Below are positions 38,358-52,097 of a stretch of 64,000 nt of DNA, in pieces. The translations under genes were made by a program, and so were the position numbers. The DNA is taken from contig OZ024741.1 of assembly GCA_964016885.1 (NCBI GenBank), positions 410,535,464-410,599,463 of the forward strand, written 5' to 3'. How positions within the stretch are numbered: the stretch's first letter is position 1; the number at the start of each line of letters is the position of its first letter. The notes under the pieces are model-generated. The model had not been told where the DNA came from. It searched no databases and was given only the letters and a program-made list of their open reading frames with translations. The stretch is from Eledone cirrhosa. Taxonomy: Eukaryota > Mollusca > Cephalopoda > Octopoda > Eledonidae.

Positions 38358-41057
38358 TACCAGCAACTACTGTCTCTGAGCAACCTCTACTTCTGTAAAT
38401 TAAATCACCAGCAACTACTGTCTCTGAGCAACGTCTACTTCTGTAAATTAAATCACCAGCAACTACTGTCTCTGAGCAACCTCTATTTCTGTAAATTAAT
38501 CACCAGCAACTACTGTCTCTAAGCAACCTCCGCCTTTACTAATTAAATCACCAGCAACTACTGTCACTAAGCAACCTCCACTTTTACTAATTAAATCACC
38601 AGCAAATACTGTCTCTGAGCAACCTCTATTTCTGTAAATTAAATCACCAGCAACTACTGTCTCTAAGCAACCTCCACCTTTACTAATTAATTCACCAGCA
38701 ACTACTGTCTCTGAGCAACCTCTATTTCTGTAAATTAAATCACCAGCATCTACTGTCTCTGTGCAAACTCCAGCTCTTCTAATTAAATCACCAGCATCTA
38801 CTGTCTCTGTGCAATCTCCACCTATTCTAATTAAATCACCAGCAACCACCGTCTCTAAGCAAGCCCCCTCCTTTACTAATTAAATCTCCAGCAACTACTG
38901 TCTGTAAGCAACCCCCACCTTTACTAATTAAATCACCAGCAACTACTGTCTCTGTGCAATCTCCACCTCTACTAATTAAATCACCAGTAACTACTGTCTC
39001 TGAGCAACCTCCACCTCTTCTAATTAAATCACCAGCAACTACTGTCTCTGAGGAGCCTCTACTTCTTTAAATTAAATCGCCAGCAACTACTGTCTCTGAG
39101 CAAACTCCACCTCTTCTAACGAAATCACCAGCAACTACTGTCTTTGAGCAACCTCCACCTCTACTAATTAAATCACCAGCAACTAGTCTCTGAGGAGCCT
39201 CTACTTCTGTAAATTAAATCTCCAGCATCTACTGTCTCTGTGCAATCTCCACCTCTTCTAATTAAATCACCAGCATCTACTGTCTCTGTGCAATCTCCAC
39301 CTCTTCTAATTAAATCACCAGCATCTACTGTCTCTGTGCAATCTCCACCTCTTCTAATTAAATCACCAGCAACCACTGTCTCTAAGCAAGCCCGCTCCTT
39401 AACTAATTAAATCTCCAGCAACTACTGTCTGTAAGCAACCCCCACCTTTACTAATTAAATCACCAGCAACTACTGTCTCTGTGCAATCTCCACCTCTTCT
39501 AATTAAATCACCAGCAACTACTGTCTCTGAGGAGCCTCTACTTTTTAAATTAAATCACCAGCAACTACTGTCTCTGAGCAACCTCCACCTCTACTAATTA
39601 AATCACCAGCAACTACCGTCTCTGAGCAACCTCTACTTTAGTAAATTAAATCACCAGCAACTACTGTCTCTGAGCAACATCTACTTCTGTAAATTAAATC
39701 ACCAGCAACTACTGTCTCCGAGGAGCCTCTATTTCTGTAAATTAAATCACCATCAACTACTGTCTATAAGCAACATCCACATCTACTAATTAAATCACCA
39801 GCAACTACTGTCTCTGAGGAACCTCTATTTCTGTAAATTAAATCACCAGCAACTACTGTCTCTAAGCAACCTCCACCTTTACTAATTAAATCACCAGCAA
39901 ACACTGTCTCTAAGCAAGCCCCTTCCTTTACTAATTAAATCACCAGCAACTACTGTCTCTAAGCAACCCCCAACTTTACTAATTAAATCACCAGCATCTA
40001 CTGTCTCTGTGCAATCTCCACATCCTCTAATTAAATCACCAGTAACTACTGTCTCTGAGCAACCTCCACCTCTTCTAATTAAATCACCAGCAACTACTGT
40101 CTCTGAGGAGCCTCTACTTCTTTAAATTAAATCACCAGCAACTACTGTCTCTGAGCAACCTCCACCTCTACTAATTAAATCACCAGCAACTACCCTCTCT
40201 GAGCAACCTCTACTTCTGTAAATTAAATCACCATCCACTACTGTCTCTAAGCAAACTACACCTCTTCTAACGAAATCACCAGCAACTACTGTCTTTGAGC
40301 AACCTCTACTTCTGTAAATTAAATTACCAGCAACTACTGTCTCTGAGCAACCTATACTTCTGTAAATTAAATCACCAGCAACTACTGTCTATAAGCAACC
40401 TCTACTTCTGTAAATTAAATCACCAGCAACTACTGCCTCTGAGCAACCTCTACTTCTGTAAATTAAATCACCAGCAACTACTGTCTCTAAGCAACCTCCA
40501 ACTCTACTAATTAAATCACCAGCAACTACTGTCTCTGAGCAACGTCTACTTCTGCAAATTGAATCACCAGCAACTACTGTCTCTGAGCAACCTCCACCTC
40601 TACTAATTAAATCACCAGCAACTACTGTCTCTCAGCAACCTCTACTTCTGTAAATTAAATCACCTGCAACTACTGTCTATAAGCAACCTACACCATTTCT
40701 AATTAAATCACCACCAACTACTGTCTTTGACCAACCTCTACTTCTGTAAATTAAATTACAAGCAACTACTGTCTCTGACCAAACTCTACTTCTGTAAATT
40801 AAATCACCAGCAACTAGTCTGTGAGGAGCCTTCTACTTCTGTAAATCAAATCACCAGCAACTACTGTCTCTAAGCAACCTCCACGTCTTCAAATTAAATC
40901 ACCAGCAACTACTGTCTCTAAGCAACCTCCACCTCTTCTAATTAAATCAGCATTAACTACTGTCTCTGAGCAACCTCTACTTCTGTAAATTAAATCACCG
41001 GCAACTACTGTCTCTAAGCAACCAATCCTTCTGTAAATTAAATCACCAGCAACTACT
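38358..41057. repeat. HOR-F copy 3 (partial, 3,932-bp period)
   Basis: Third copy, about 2.7 kb long, nearly identical to 34,426-37,125. It stops near 41,057: copies 1 and 2 continue ACTACTGTCTCTGAGC (33,187 and 37,119), while this one continues ACTACTGCCTTTAAGC. The break lies inside the conserved part of the unit. Confidence 0.94.
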
Positions 41058-43156
41058 GCCTTTAAGCAACCTCTACTTCTGTAAATTAAATCACCAGCAA
41101 CTAGTCTCTGAGGAGCCTCTACTTCTGTAAATTAAATCACCAGCAACTACTGTCTCTAAGCAACCTCCAAATCTACTAATTAAATCACCAGCAACTACTG
41201 TCTCTAAGCAACCTCCACCTCTTCTAATTAAATCACGAGCAACTACTGTCTCTAAGACACCTCCACCTCTTCTAATTAAATCAGCATCAACTACTGTCTC
41301 TGAGCAACCTCTACTTCTGTAAATTAAATCACCAGCAACTACTGTCTCTGAGGAGCCTCTACTTCTGTAAATTAAATCACCGTCAACTACTGTCTCTAAG
41401 CAACCTATCCTTCTGTAAATAATTAAATCACCAGCAACTACTGTCTCTGAGCAACCTCTACTTCTGTAAATTAAATCACCAGCAACTACTGTCTCTGAGC
41501 AACGTCTACTTCTGTAAATTAAATCACCAGCAACTACTGTCTCTAAGCAACCTCCACCTTTACTAATTAAATCACCAGCAACTACTGTCTCTAAGCAACC
41601 TCCAACTTTACTAATTAAATCACCAGCAACTACTGTCTCTGAGCAACCTCTATTTCTGTAAATTAAATCACCAGCAACTACTGTCTCTAAGCAACCTCCA
41701 CCTTTACTAATTAATTCACCAGCAACTACTGTCTCTGAGCAACCTCTATTTCTGTAAATCACCAGCATCTACTGTCTCTGTGCAATCTCCACCTCTTCTA
41801 ATTAAATCACCAGCAACCACTGTCTCTAAGCAAGCCCCCTCCTTTACTTATTAAATCTCCAGCAACTACTGTCTGTAAGCAACCCCCACCTTTACTAATT
41901 AAATCACCAGCAACTACTGTCTCTGTGCAATCTCCACCTCTTCTAATTAAATCACCAGCAACTACTGTCTCTGAACAACCTCTACTTCTGTAAATTAAAT
42001 CACCAGCAACTACTGTCTCTGAGCAACGTCTACTTCTGTAAATTAAATCACCAGCAACTACTGTCTCTAAGCAACCTCCACCTTTACTAATTAAATCACC
42101 AGCAACTACTGTCTCTAAGCAACCTCTACTTCTGTCAATTAAATCACCAGCAACTACTGCCTCTGAGCAACCTCTACTTCTGTAAATTAAATCACCAGCA
42201 ACTAGTCTCCGAGGAGCCTCTAATTCTGTAAATTAAATCACCAGCAACTACTGTCTCTAAGCAACCTCCAACTCTACTAATTAAATCACCAGCAACTACT
42301 GTCTCTCAGCAACCTCTACTTCTGTAAATTAAATCACCTGCAACTACTGTCTATAAGCAACCTACACCATTTCTAATTAAATCACCAGCAACTACTGTCT
42401 TTGACCAACCTCTACTTCTGTAAATTAAATTACCAGCAACTACTGTCACTGAGCAACGTCTACTTCTGTAAATTAAATCACCAGCAACTCCTGTCTCTGA
42501 GCAAACTCCACCTCTACTAATTAAATAACCAGCAACTACTGTCTCTCAGCAACCTCTACTTCTGTAAATTAAATCACCTGCAACTACTGTCTATAAGCAA
42601 CCTACACCATTTCTAATTAAATCACCAGCAACTACTGTCTTTGACCAACCTCTACTTCTGTAAATTAAATTACCAGCAACTACTGTCTCTGAGCAAACTC
42701 TACTTCTGTAAATTAAATCACCAGCAACTACTGTCTCTGAGGAGCCACTATTTCTGTAAATTAAATCACCAGCAACTACTGTCTCTGAGCAACCTCTACT
42801 TCTATAAATTAAATTAGCAGCAACTACTGCCTCTGAGCAACATCTACTTCTGTAAATTAAATCACCAGCAACTAGTCTGTGAGGAGCCTTCTACTTCTGT
42901 AAATTAAATCACCAGCAACTACTGTCTCTAAGCAACTTCCACCTCTTCTAATTAAATCAGCATCAACTACTGTCTCTGAGCAACCTCTACTTCTGTAAAT
43001 TAAATCACCAGCAACTACCGTCTCTGAGGAGCCTCTACTTCTGTAATTTAAATCACCGGCAACTACTGTCTCTAAGCAACCTATCCTTCTGTAAATTAAA
43101 TCACCAGCAACTACTGTCTCTGAGCAACATCTACTTCTGTAAATTAAATCACCAGC
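41058..43156. repeat. Mixed 48-bp units with a 240-bp tandem
   Basis: No gene is seen. The stretch 41,091-41,990 has the same kinds of units as 28,290-29,240, including the last TGTAAATAATT insertion unit seen in the window, near 41,418, but in altered order. About 150 bp at 42,295-42,444 is repeated exactly 240 bp (5 units) later at 42,535-42,684, with the CACCTGCAAC and CACCATTTC units. Confidence 0.78.
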
Positions 43157-45511
43157 AACTACTGTCTCTGAGGAGCCTCTATTTCTGTAAATTAAATCGC
43201 CATCAACTACTGTCTTTAAGCAACCTCCACATCTAATAATTAAATCACCAGCAACTACTGTCTCTGAGCAACATCTACTTCTGTAAATTAAATCACCAGC
43301 AACTACTCTCTCTAAGCAACCCTCCACCTCTTCTAATTAAATCACCAGCAACTACTGTCTCTGAGGAGCCTCTACTTCTGTAAATTAAATCACCAGCAAC
43401 TACTGTCTATGAGGAGCCTAAACTTCTGTAAATTAAATCACCGGCAACTACTGTCTCTAAGCAACCTCCACTTCTACTAATTAAAATCACCAGCAACTAA
43501 TGTCTCCGAGCAACCTCCACCTCTACTAATTAAATCACTAGCAACTACCGTCTCTGAGCAACCTCTACTTCTGTAAATTAAATCGCCAGCAACTACTGTC
43601 TCTAAGCAAACTACACCTCTTCTAACGAAATCACCAGCAACTACTGTCTTTGAGCAACCTATACTTCTGTAAATTAAATCACCAGCAACTACTGCATTTA
43701 AGCAACCTGTACTTCTGTAAATTAAATCACCAGCAACTACTGTCTCTGAGGAGCCTCTACTTCTGTAAATTAAATCACCGGCAACTACTGTCTCTAAGTA
43801 ACCTATCCTCCTGTAAATTAAATCACCAGCAACTATTGTCTCTGAGCAACCTCTACTTCTGTAAATTAAATCACCAGCAACTACTGTCTCTGAGCAACAT
43901 CTACTTCTGTAAATTAAATCACCAGCAACTACTGTCTCCGAGGAGCCTCTATCTCTGTAAATTAAATCACCATCAACTACTGTCTCTAAGCAACATCCAC
44001 ATCTACTAATTAAATCACCAGCAACTACTGTCTCTGAGGAACCTCTATTTCTGTAAATTAAATCACCAGCAACTACTGTCTCTAAGCAACCTCCACCTTT
44101 ACTAATTAAATCACCAGCAAACACTGTCTCTAAGCAAGCCCCTTCCTTTACTAATTAAATCACCAGCAACTACTGTCTCTAAGCAACCCCCAACTTTACT
44201 AATTAAATCACCAGCATCTACTGTCTCTGTGCAATCTCCAACTCTTCTAATTAAATCACCAGTAACTACTGTCTCTGAGCAACCTCCACCTCTTCTAATT
44301 AAATCACCAGGAACTACTGTCCCTGAGGAGCCTCTACTTCTTTAAATTAAATCACCAGCAACTACTGTCTCTGAGCAACCTCCACCTCTACTAATTAAAT
44401 CACCAGCAACTACCGTCTCTCAGCAACCTCTACTTCTGTAAATTAAATCACCTGCAACTACTGTCTATAAGCAACCTACACCATTTCTAATTAAATCACC
44501 AGCAACTACTGTCTTTGACCAACCTCTACTTCTGTAAATTAAATTACAAGCAACTACTGTCTCTGAGCAACATCTACTTCTATAAATTAAATCACCAGCA
44601 ACTACTGTCTCTGAGCAACATCTACTTCTGTAAATTAAATCACCAGCAACTACTGTCTCTGGGGAGCCACTATTTCTGTAAATTAAATCACCAGCAACTA
44701 GTGTCTCTGAGGAGCCTTTATTTCTGTAAATTAAATCACCAGCAACTACTGTCTCTAAGCAACCTCCACCTCTACTAATTAAATCACCAGCAACTACTGT
44801 CTCTAAGCAAACCCCACCTTTACTAATTAAATCACCAGCAACTACTGTCTCTAAGAAACCTCCACCTCTTCTAATTAAAATCACCAGCAACTACTCTCTC
44901 TGAGCAACCTCCACCTCTACTAATTAAATCACCAGCAACTACTGTCTCTGAGGAACCTCTACTTCCGTAAATCAAATTACCAGCAACTACTGTCTCTGAG
45001 CAACATCTACTTCTATAAATTAAATCACCAGCAACTACTGCCACTGAGCAACCTCTACTTCTGTAAATTAAATCACCAGCAACTAGTCTGTGAGGAGCCT
45101 TCTACTTCTGTAAATTAAATCACCAGCAACTACTGTCTCTAAACAACCTCTACTTCTGTAAATTAAATCACCTGCAACTACTGTCTATAAGCAACCTACA
45201 CCTTTTCTAATTAAATCACCAGCAACTACTGTCTTTGACCAACCTCTACTTCTGTAAATTAAATTACAAGCAACTACTGTCTCTGACCAAACTCTACTTC
45301 TGTAAATTAAATCACCAGCAACTACTGTCTCTGAGGAGCCACTATTTCTGTAAATTAAATCACCAGCAACTACTGTCTCTGAGGAGCCTTTATTTCTGTA
45401 AATTAAATCACCAGCAACTACTGTCTCTAAGCAACCTCCACCTCTACTAATTAAATCACCAGCAACTACTGTCTCTAAGCAACCCCCACCTTTACTAATT
45501 AAATCACCAGT
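43157..45511. repeat. HOR-G copy 1 (2,355-bp period)
   Basis: First of three tandem copies; the offset to copy 2 is 2,355 bp (49 units plus 3 bp). Markers are AATCGCCATC, AAGCAACCCTCC (1-bp insertion), CTATGAGGAGCC, ACTAATGTCTCCGAGC, CCCTGAGGAGCC and CTTCCGTAAATC. The edge is set where copy 1 has ACCAGCAACTAC and later copies have ACCAGTAACTAC before the same GAGGAGCC unit. Confidence 0.92.
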
Positions 45512-47866
45512 AACTACTGTCTCTGAGGAGCCTCTATTTCTGTAAATTAAATCGCCATCAACTACTGTCTTTAAGCAACCTCCACATCTAATAATTAAAT
45601 CACCAGCAACTACTGTCTCTGAGCAACATCTACTTCTGTAAATTAAATCACCAGCAACTACTCTCTCTAAGCAACCCTCCACCTCTTCTAATTAAATCAC
45701 CAGCAACTACTGTCTCTGAGGAGCCTCTACTTCTGTAAATTAAATCACCAGCAACTACTGTCTATGAGGAGCCTAAACTTCTGTAAATTAAATCACCGGC
45801 AACTACTGTCTCTAAGCAACCTCCACTTCTACTAATTAAAATCACCAGCAACTAATGTCTCCGAGCAACCTCCACCTCTACTAATTAAATCACTAGCAAC
45901 TACCGTCTCTGAGCAACCTCTACTTCTGTAAATTAAATCGCCAGCAACTACTGTCTCTAAGCAAACTACACCTCTTCTAACGAAATCACCAGCAACTACT
46001 GTCTTTGAGCAACCTATACTTCTGTAAATTAAATCACCAGCAACTACTGCATTTAAGCAACCTCTACTTCTGTAAATTAAATCACCAGCAACTACTGTCT
46101 CTGAGGAGCCTCTACTTCTGTAAATTAAATCACCGGCAAATACTGTCTCTAAGTAACCTATCCTTCTGTAAATTAAATCACCAGCAACTATTGTCTCTGA
46201 GCAACCTCTACTTCTGTAAATTAAATCACCAGCAACTACTGTCTCTGAGCAACATCTACTTCTGTAAATTAAATCACAAGCAACTACTGTCTCCGAGGAG
46301 CCTCTATCTCTGTAAATTAAATCACCATCAACTACTGTCTCTAAGCAACATCCACATCTACTAATTAAATCACCAGCAACTACTGTCTCTGAGGAACCTC
46401 TATTTCTGTAAATTAAATCACCAGCAACTACTGTCTCTAAGCAACCTCCACCTTTACTAATTAAATCACCAGCAAACACTGTCTCTAAGCAAGCCCCTTC
46501 CTTTACTAATTAAATCACCAGCAACTACTGTCTCTAAGCAACCCCCAACTTTACTAATTAAATCACCAGCATCTACTGTCTCTGTGCAATCTCCAACTCT
46601 TCTAATTAAATCACCAGTAACTACTGTCTCTGAGCAACCTCCACCTCTTCTAATTAAATCACCAGGAACTACTGTCCCTGAGGAGCCTCTACTTCTTTAA
46701 ATTAAATCACCAGCAACTACTGTCTCTGAGCAACCTCCACCTCTACTAATTAAATCACCAGCAACTACCGTCTCTCAGCAACCTCTACTTCTGTAAATTA
46801 AATCACCTGCAACTACTGTCTATAAGCAACCTACACCATTTCTAATTAAATCACCAGCAACTACTGTCTTTGACCAACCTCTACTTCTGTAAATTAAATT
46901 ACAAGCAACTACTGTCTCTGAGCAACATCTACTTCTATAAATTAAATTACCAGCAACTACTGCCTCTGAGCAACCTCTACTTCTGTAAATTAAATCACCA
47001 GCAACTACTGTCTCTGGGGAGCCACTATTTCTGTAAATTAAATCACCAGCAACTAGTGTCTCTGAGGAGCCTTTATTTCTGTAAATTAAATCACCAGCAA
47101 CTACTGTCTCTAAGCAACCTCCACCTCTACTAATTAAATCACCAGCAACTACTGTCTCTAAGCAAACCCCACCTTTACTAATTAAATCACCAGCAACTAC
47201 TGTCTCTAAGAAACCTCCACCTCTTCTAATTAAAATCACCAGCAACTACTCTCTCTGAGCAACCTCCACCTCTACTAATTAAATCACCAGCAACTACTGT
47301 CTCTGAGGAACCTCTACTTCCGTAAATCAAATTACCAGCAACTACTGTCTCTGAGCAACATCTACTTCTATAAATTAAATCACCAGCAACTACTGCCTCT
47401 GAGCAACCTCTACTTCTGTAAATTAAATCACCAGCAACTAGTCTGTGAGGAGCCTTCTACTTCTGTAAATTAAATCACCAGCAACTACTGTCTCTAAACA
47501 ACCTCTACTTCTGTAAATTAAATCACCTGCAACTACTGTCTATAAGCAACCTACACCTTTTCTAATTAAATCACCAGCAACTACTGTCTTTGACCAACCT
47601 CTACTTCTGTAAATTAAATTACAAGCAACTACTGTCTCTGACCAAACTCTACTTCTGTAAATTAAATCACCAGCAACTACTGTCTCTGAGGAGCCACTAT
47701 TTCTGTAAATTAAATCACCAGCAACTACTGTCTCTGAGGAGCCTTTATTTCTGTAAATTAAATCACCAGCAACTACTGTCTCTAAGCAACCTCCACCTCT
47801 ACTAATTAAATCACCAGCAACTACTGTCTCTAAGCAACCCCCACCTTTACTAATTAAATCACCAGT
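45512..47866. repeat. HOR-G copy 2 (2,355-bp period)
   Basis: Second copy. Private changes include GCAAATACTG near 46,138, GGTAAATC-type changes and AATCACAAGC near 46,275. It also has AAATTACCAGC near 46,940, where the third copy keeps AAATCACCAGC. The order of units otherwise matches both neighbours. Confidence 0.92.
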
Positions 47867-50269
47867 AACTACTGTCTCTGAGGAGCCTCTATTTCTGTAA
47901 ATTAAATCGCCATCAACTACTGTCTTTAAGCAACCTCCACATCTAATAATTAAATCACCAGCAACTACTGTCTCTGAGCAACATCTACTTCTGTAAATTA
48001 AATCACCAGCAACTACTGTCTCTAAGCAACCTCCACCTCTACTAATTAAATCACCAGCAACTACTCTCTCTAAGCAACCCTCCACCTCTTCTAATTAAAT
48101 CACCAGCAACTACTGTCTCTGAGGAGCCTCTACTTCTGTAAATTAAATCACCAGCAACTACTGTCTATGAGGAGCCTAAACTTCTGTAAATTAAATCACC
48201 GGCAACTACTGTCTCTAAGCAACCTCCACTTCTACTAATTAAAATCACCAGCAACTAATGTCTCCGAGCAACCTCCACCTCTACTAATTAAATCACTAGC
48301 AACTACCGTCTCTGAGCAACCTCTACTTCTGTAAATTAAATCGCCAGCAACTACTGTCTCTAAGCAAACTACACCTCTTCTAACGAAATCACCAGCAACT
48401 ACTGTCTTTGAGCAACCTATACTTCTGTAAATTAAATCACCAGCAACTACTGCATTTAAGCAACCTCTACTTCTGTAAATTAAATCACCAGCAACTACTG
48501 TCTCTGAGGAGCCTCTACTTCTGTAAATTAAATCACCGGCAACTACTGTCTCTAAGTAACCTATCCTTCTGTAAATTAAATCACCAGCAACTATTGTCTC
48601 TGAGCAACCTCTACTTCTGTAAATTAAATCACCAGCAACTACTGTCTCTGAGCAACATCTACTTCTGTAAATTAAATCACCAGCAACTACTGTCTCCGAG
48701 GAGCCTCTATCTCTGTAAATTAAATCACCATCAACTACTGTCTCTAAGCAACATCCACATCTACTAATTAAATCACCAGCAACTACTGTCTCTGAGGAAC
48801 CTCTATTTCTGTAAATTAAATCACCAGCAACTACTGTCTCTAAGCAACCTCCACCTTTACTAATTAAATCACCAGCAAACACTGTCTCTAAGTAAGCCCC
48901 TTCCTTTACTAATTAAATCACCAGCAACTACTGTCTCTAAGCAACCCCCAACTTTACTAATTAAATCACCAGCATCTACTGTCTCTGTGCAATCTCCAAC
49001 TCTTCTAATTAAATCACCAGTAACTACTGTCTCTGAGCAACCTCCACCTCTTCTAATTAAATCACCAGGAACTACTGTCCCTGAGGAGCCTCTACTTCTT
49101 TAAATTAAATCGACAGCAACTACTGTCTCTGAGCAACCTCCACCTCTACTAATTAAATCACCAGCAACTACCGTCTCTCAGCAACCTCTACTTCTGTAAA
49201 TTAAATCACCTGCAACTACTGTCTATAAGCAACCTACACCATTTCTAATTAAATCACCAGCAACTACTGTCTTTGACCAACCTCTACTTCTGTAAATTAA
49301 ATTACAAGCAACTACTGTCTCTGAGCAACATCTACTTCTATAAATTAAATCACCAGCAACTACTGCCTCTGAGCAACCTCTACTTCTGTAAATTAAATCA
49401 CCAGCAACTACTGTCTCTGAGGAGCCACTATTTCTGTAAATTAAATCACCAGCAACTAGTGTCTCTGAGGAGCCTTTATTTCTGTAAATTAAATCACCAG
49501 CAACTACTGTCTCTAAGCAACCTCCACCTCTACTAATTAAATCACCAGCAACTACTGTCTCTAAGCAAACCCCACCTTTACTAATTAAATCACCAGCAAC
49601 TACTGTCTCTAAGAAACCTCCACCTCTTCTAATTAAAATCACCAGCAACTACTCTCTCTGAGCAACCTCCACCTCTACTAATTAAATCACCAGCAACTAC
49701 TGTCTCTGAGGAACCTCTACTTCCGTAAATCAAATTACCAGCAACTACTGTCTCTGAGCAACATCTACTTCTATAAATTAAATCACCAGCAACTACTGCC
49801 TCTGAGCAACCTCTACTTCTGTAAATTAAATCACCAGCAACTAGTCTGTGAGGAGCCTTCTACTTCTGTAAATTAAATCACCAGCAACTACTGTCTCTAA
49901 GCAACCTCTACTTCTGTAAATTAAATCACCTGCAACTACTGTCTATAAGCAACCTACACCTTTTCTAATTAAATCACCAGCAACTACTGTCTTTGACCAA
50001 CCTCTACTTCTGTAAATTAAATTACAAGCAACTACTGTCTCTGACCAAACTCTACTTCTGTAAATTAAATCACCAGCAACTACTGTCTCTGAGGAGCCAC
50101 TATTTCTGTAAATTAAATCACCAGCAACTACTGTCTCTGAGGAGCCTTTATTTCTGTAAATTAAATCACCAGCAACTACTGTCTCTAAGCAACCTCCACC
50201 TCTACTAATTAAATCACCAGCAACTACTGTCTCTAAGCAACCCCCACCTTTACTAATTAAATCACCAGC
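47867..50269. repeat. HOR-G copy 3 (2,403 bp, one extra unit)
   Basis: Third copy, 48 bp longer than the others. The extra unit, an AAGCAACCTCCACC type, lies near 48,007-48,060 just before the AAGCAACCCTCC unit; copies 1 and 2 lack it. Other private states are AAGTAAGCCCC near 48,892 and AATCGACAGC near 49,110. Confidence 0.92.
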
Positions 50270-52097
50270 AACTACTGTCTCTAAGAAACCTCCACCTCTT
50301 CTAATTAAAATCACCAGCAACTACTGTCTCTGAGCAAACTCCACCTCTACTAATTAAATCACCAGCAACTACTGTCTCTGAGGAACCTCTACTTCCGTAA
50401 ATCAAATTAGCAGCAACTACTGTCTCTGAGCAACCTCTACTTCTATAAATTGAATCACCAGCAACTACTGCCACTGAGCAACCTCTACTTCTGTAAATTA
50501 AATCACCAGCAACTAGTCTGTGAGGAGCCTTCTACTTCTGTAAATTAAATCACCAGCAACTACTGTCTCTAAGCAACCTCCACCTCTTCTAATTAAATCA
50601 GCATTAACTACTATCTCTGAGCAACCTCTACTTTTGTAAATTAAATCCCCGGCAACTACTGTCTCTGAGCAACCTCTACTTCTGTAAATTAAATCACCAG
50701 CAACTGCTGTCTCTAAGCAGCCTCCACTACTTCAATTTAAATCAACAGCAACTACTGTCTCTAAGCAACATCCACCCCTTATAATTAAATCACCAGCAAT
50801 TACTGTCTCTGACCAACCTCTACTTCTGTAAATTAAATCACTAGCATCTACTGTCTCTGAGCAACCTATACTTCTGTAAATTAAATCACCAACAACTACA
50901 GTCTCGGAGCAATCTCCACCTCTAATAATTAAGTAACCAGCAACTACTGTCTCTGAGCAACCTCTACTTCTGTAAATTAAATCACCAGCAACTACTGTCT
51001 CTAAGCAACCTCCACCTTTACTAATTAAATTACCAGCAAACACTGTCTCTAAGCAAGCCCCTTCCTTTACTAATTAAATCACCAGCAACTACTGTCTCTA
51101 AGCAACCCCCAACCTTACTAATTAAATCACCAGCATCTACTGTCTCTGTGCAATCTCCACCTCTTCTAATTAAATCACCAGTAACTACTGTCTCTGAGCA
51201 ACCTCCACCTCTTCTAATTAAATCACCAGCAACTACTGTCTCTGAGGAGCCTCTACTTCTTTTAATTAAATCACCAGCAACTACTGTCTCTGAGGAGCCT
51301 CTACTTCTTTAAATTAAATCACCAGCAACTACTGCCTCTGAGCAACCTCTACTTCTGTAAATTAAATCACCAGCAACTAGTCTCTGAGGAGCCTCTAATT
51401 CTGTAAATTAATTCACCAGCAACTACTGTCTCTAAGCAACCTCCAACTCTACTAATTAAATCACCAGCAACTACTGTCACTGAGCAACGTCTACTTCTGT
51501 AAATTAAATCACCAGCAACTCCTGTCTCTGAGCAACCTCCACCTCTACTAATTAAATCACCAGCAACTACTGTCTCTCAGGAACCTCTACTTCTGAAAAT
51601 TAAATCACCTGCAACTACTGTCTATAAGCAACCTACACCATTTCTAATTAAATCACCAGCAACTACTGTCTTTGACCAAGCTCTACTTCTGTAAATTAAA
51701 TCACCAGCAACTACTGTCTCTGAGGAGCCACTATTTCTGTAAATTAAATCACCAGCAACTACTGTCTCTGAGGAGCCTTTATTTCTGTAAATTAAATCAC
51801 CAGCAACTACTGTCTCTAAGCAACCTCCACCTCTACTAATTAAATCACCTGCAACAACTGTCTTTAAGCAAACCCCACCTTTACTAATTAAATCACCAGC
51901 AACTACTGTCTCTAAGCAACCTCCACCTCTACTAATTAAAATCACCAGCAACTACTGTCTCTGAGCAGCCTCCACCTCTACTAATTAAATCACCAGCAAC
52001 TACTGTCTCTGAGGAACCTCTACTTCTGTAAATTAAATCACCAGCAACTACTGTCTCTGAGCAACCTCTACTTCTATAAATTAAATCACCAGCAACT
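50270..52097. repeat. Mixed 48-bp units
   Basis: No gene is seen. Units near 50,700-51,030 (CTTCAATTTAAATC, CTTATAATT, CAATTACTGTC) resemble 54,790-55,150. Units near 51,380-52,090 resemble 53,540-54,340, with CTGAAAATTAAATC as a private change near 51,593. The stretch 51,230-51,310 has two adjacent GAGGAGCC units, one with CTTTTAATTAAATC. Confidence 0.75.

Noticed and set aside
43650..44009. Plus-strand open frame repeating LNHQQLLSLSNLYFCK
   Set aside because: Begins at TTG, consists only of the satellite unit, lies opposite another open frame, and is present or absent depending on which unit types are adjacent. No support as a gene.
51255..51275. CTTTTAATTAAATC as a regulatory or origin-like AT-rich site
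   Set aside because: It is a one-base variant of the ordinary unit (CTTTAAATTAAATC) and has no surrounding features that would set it apart.
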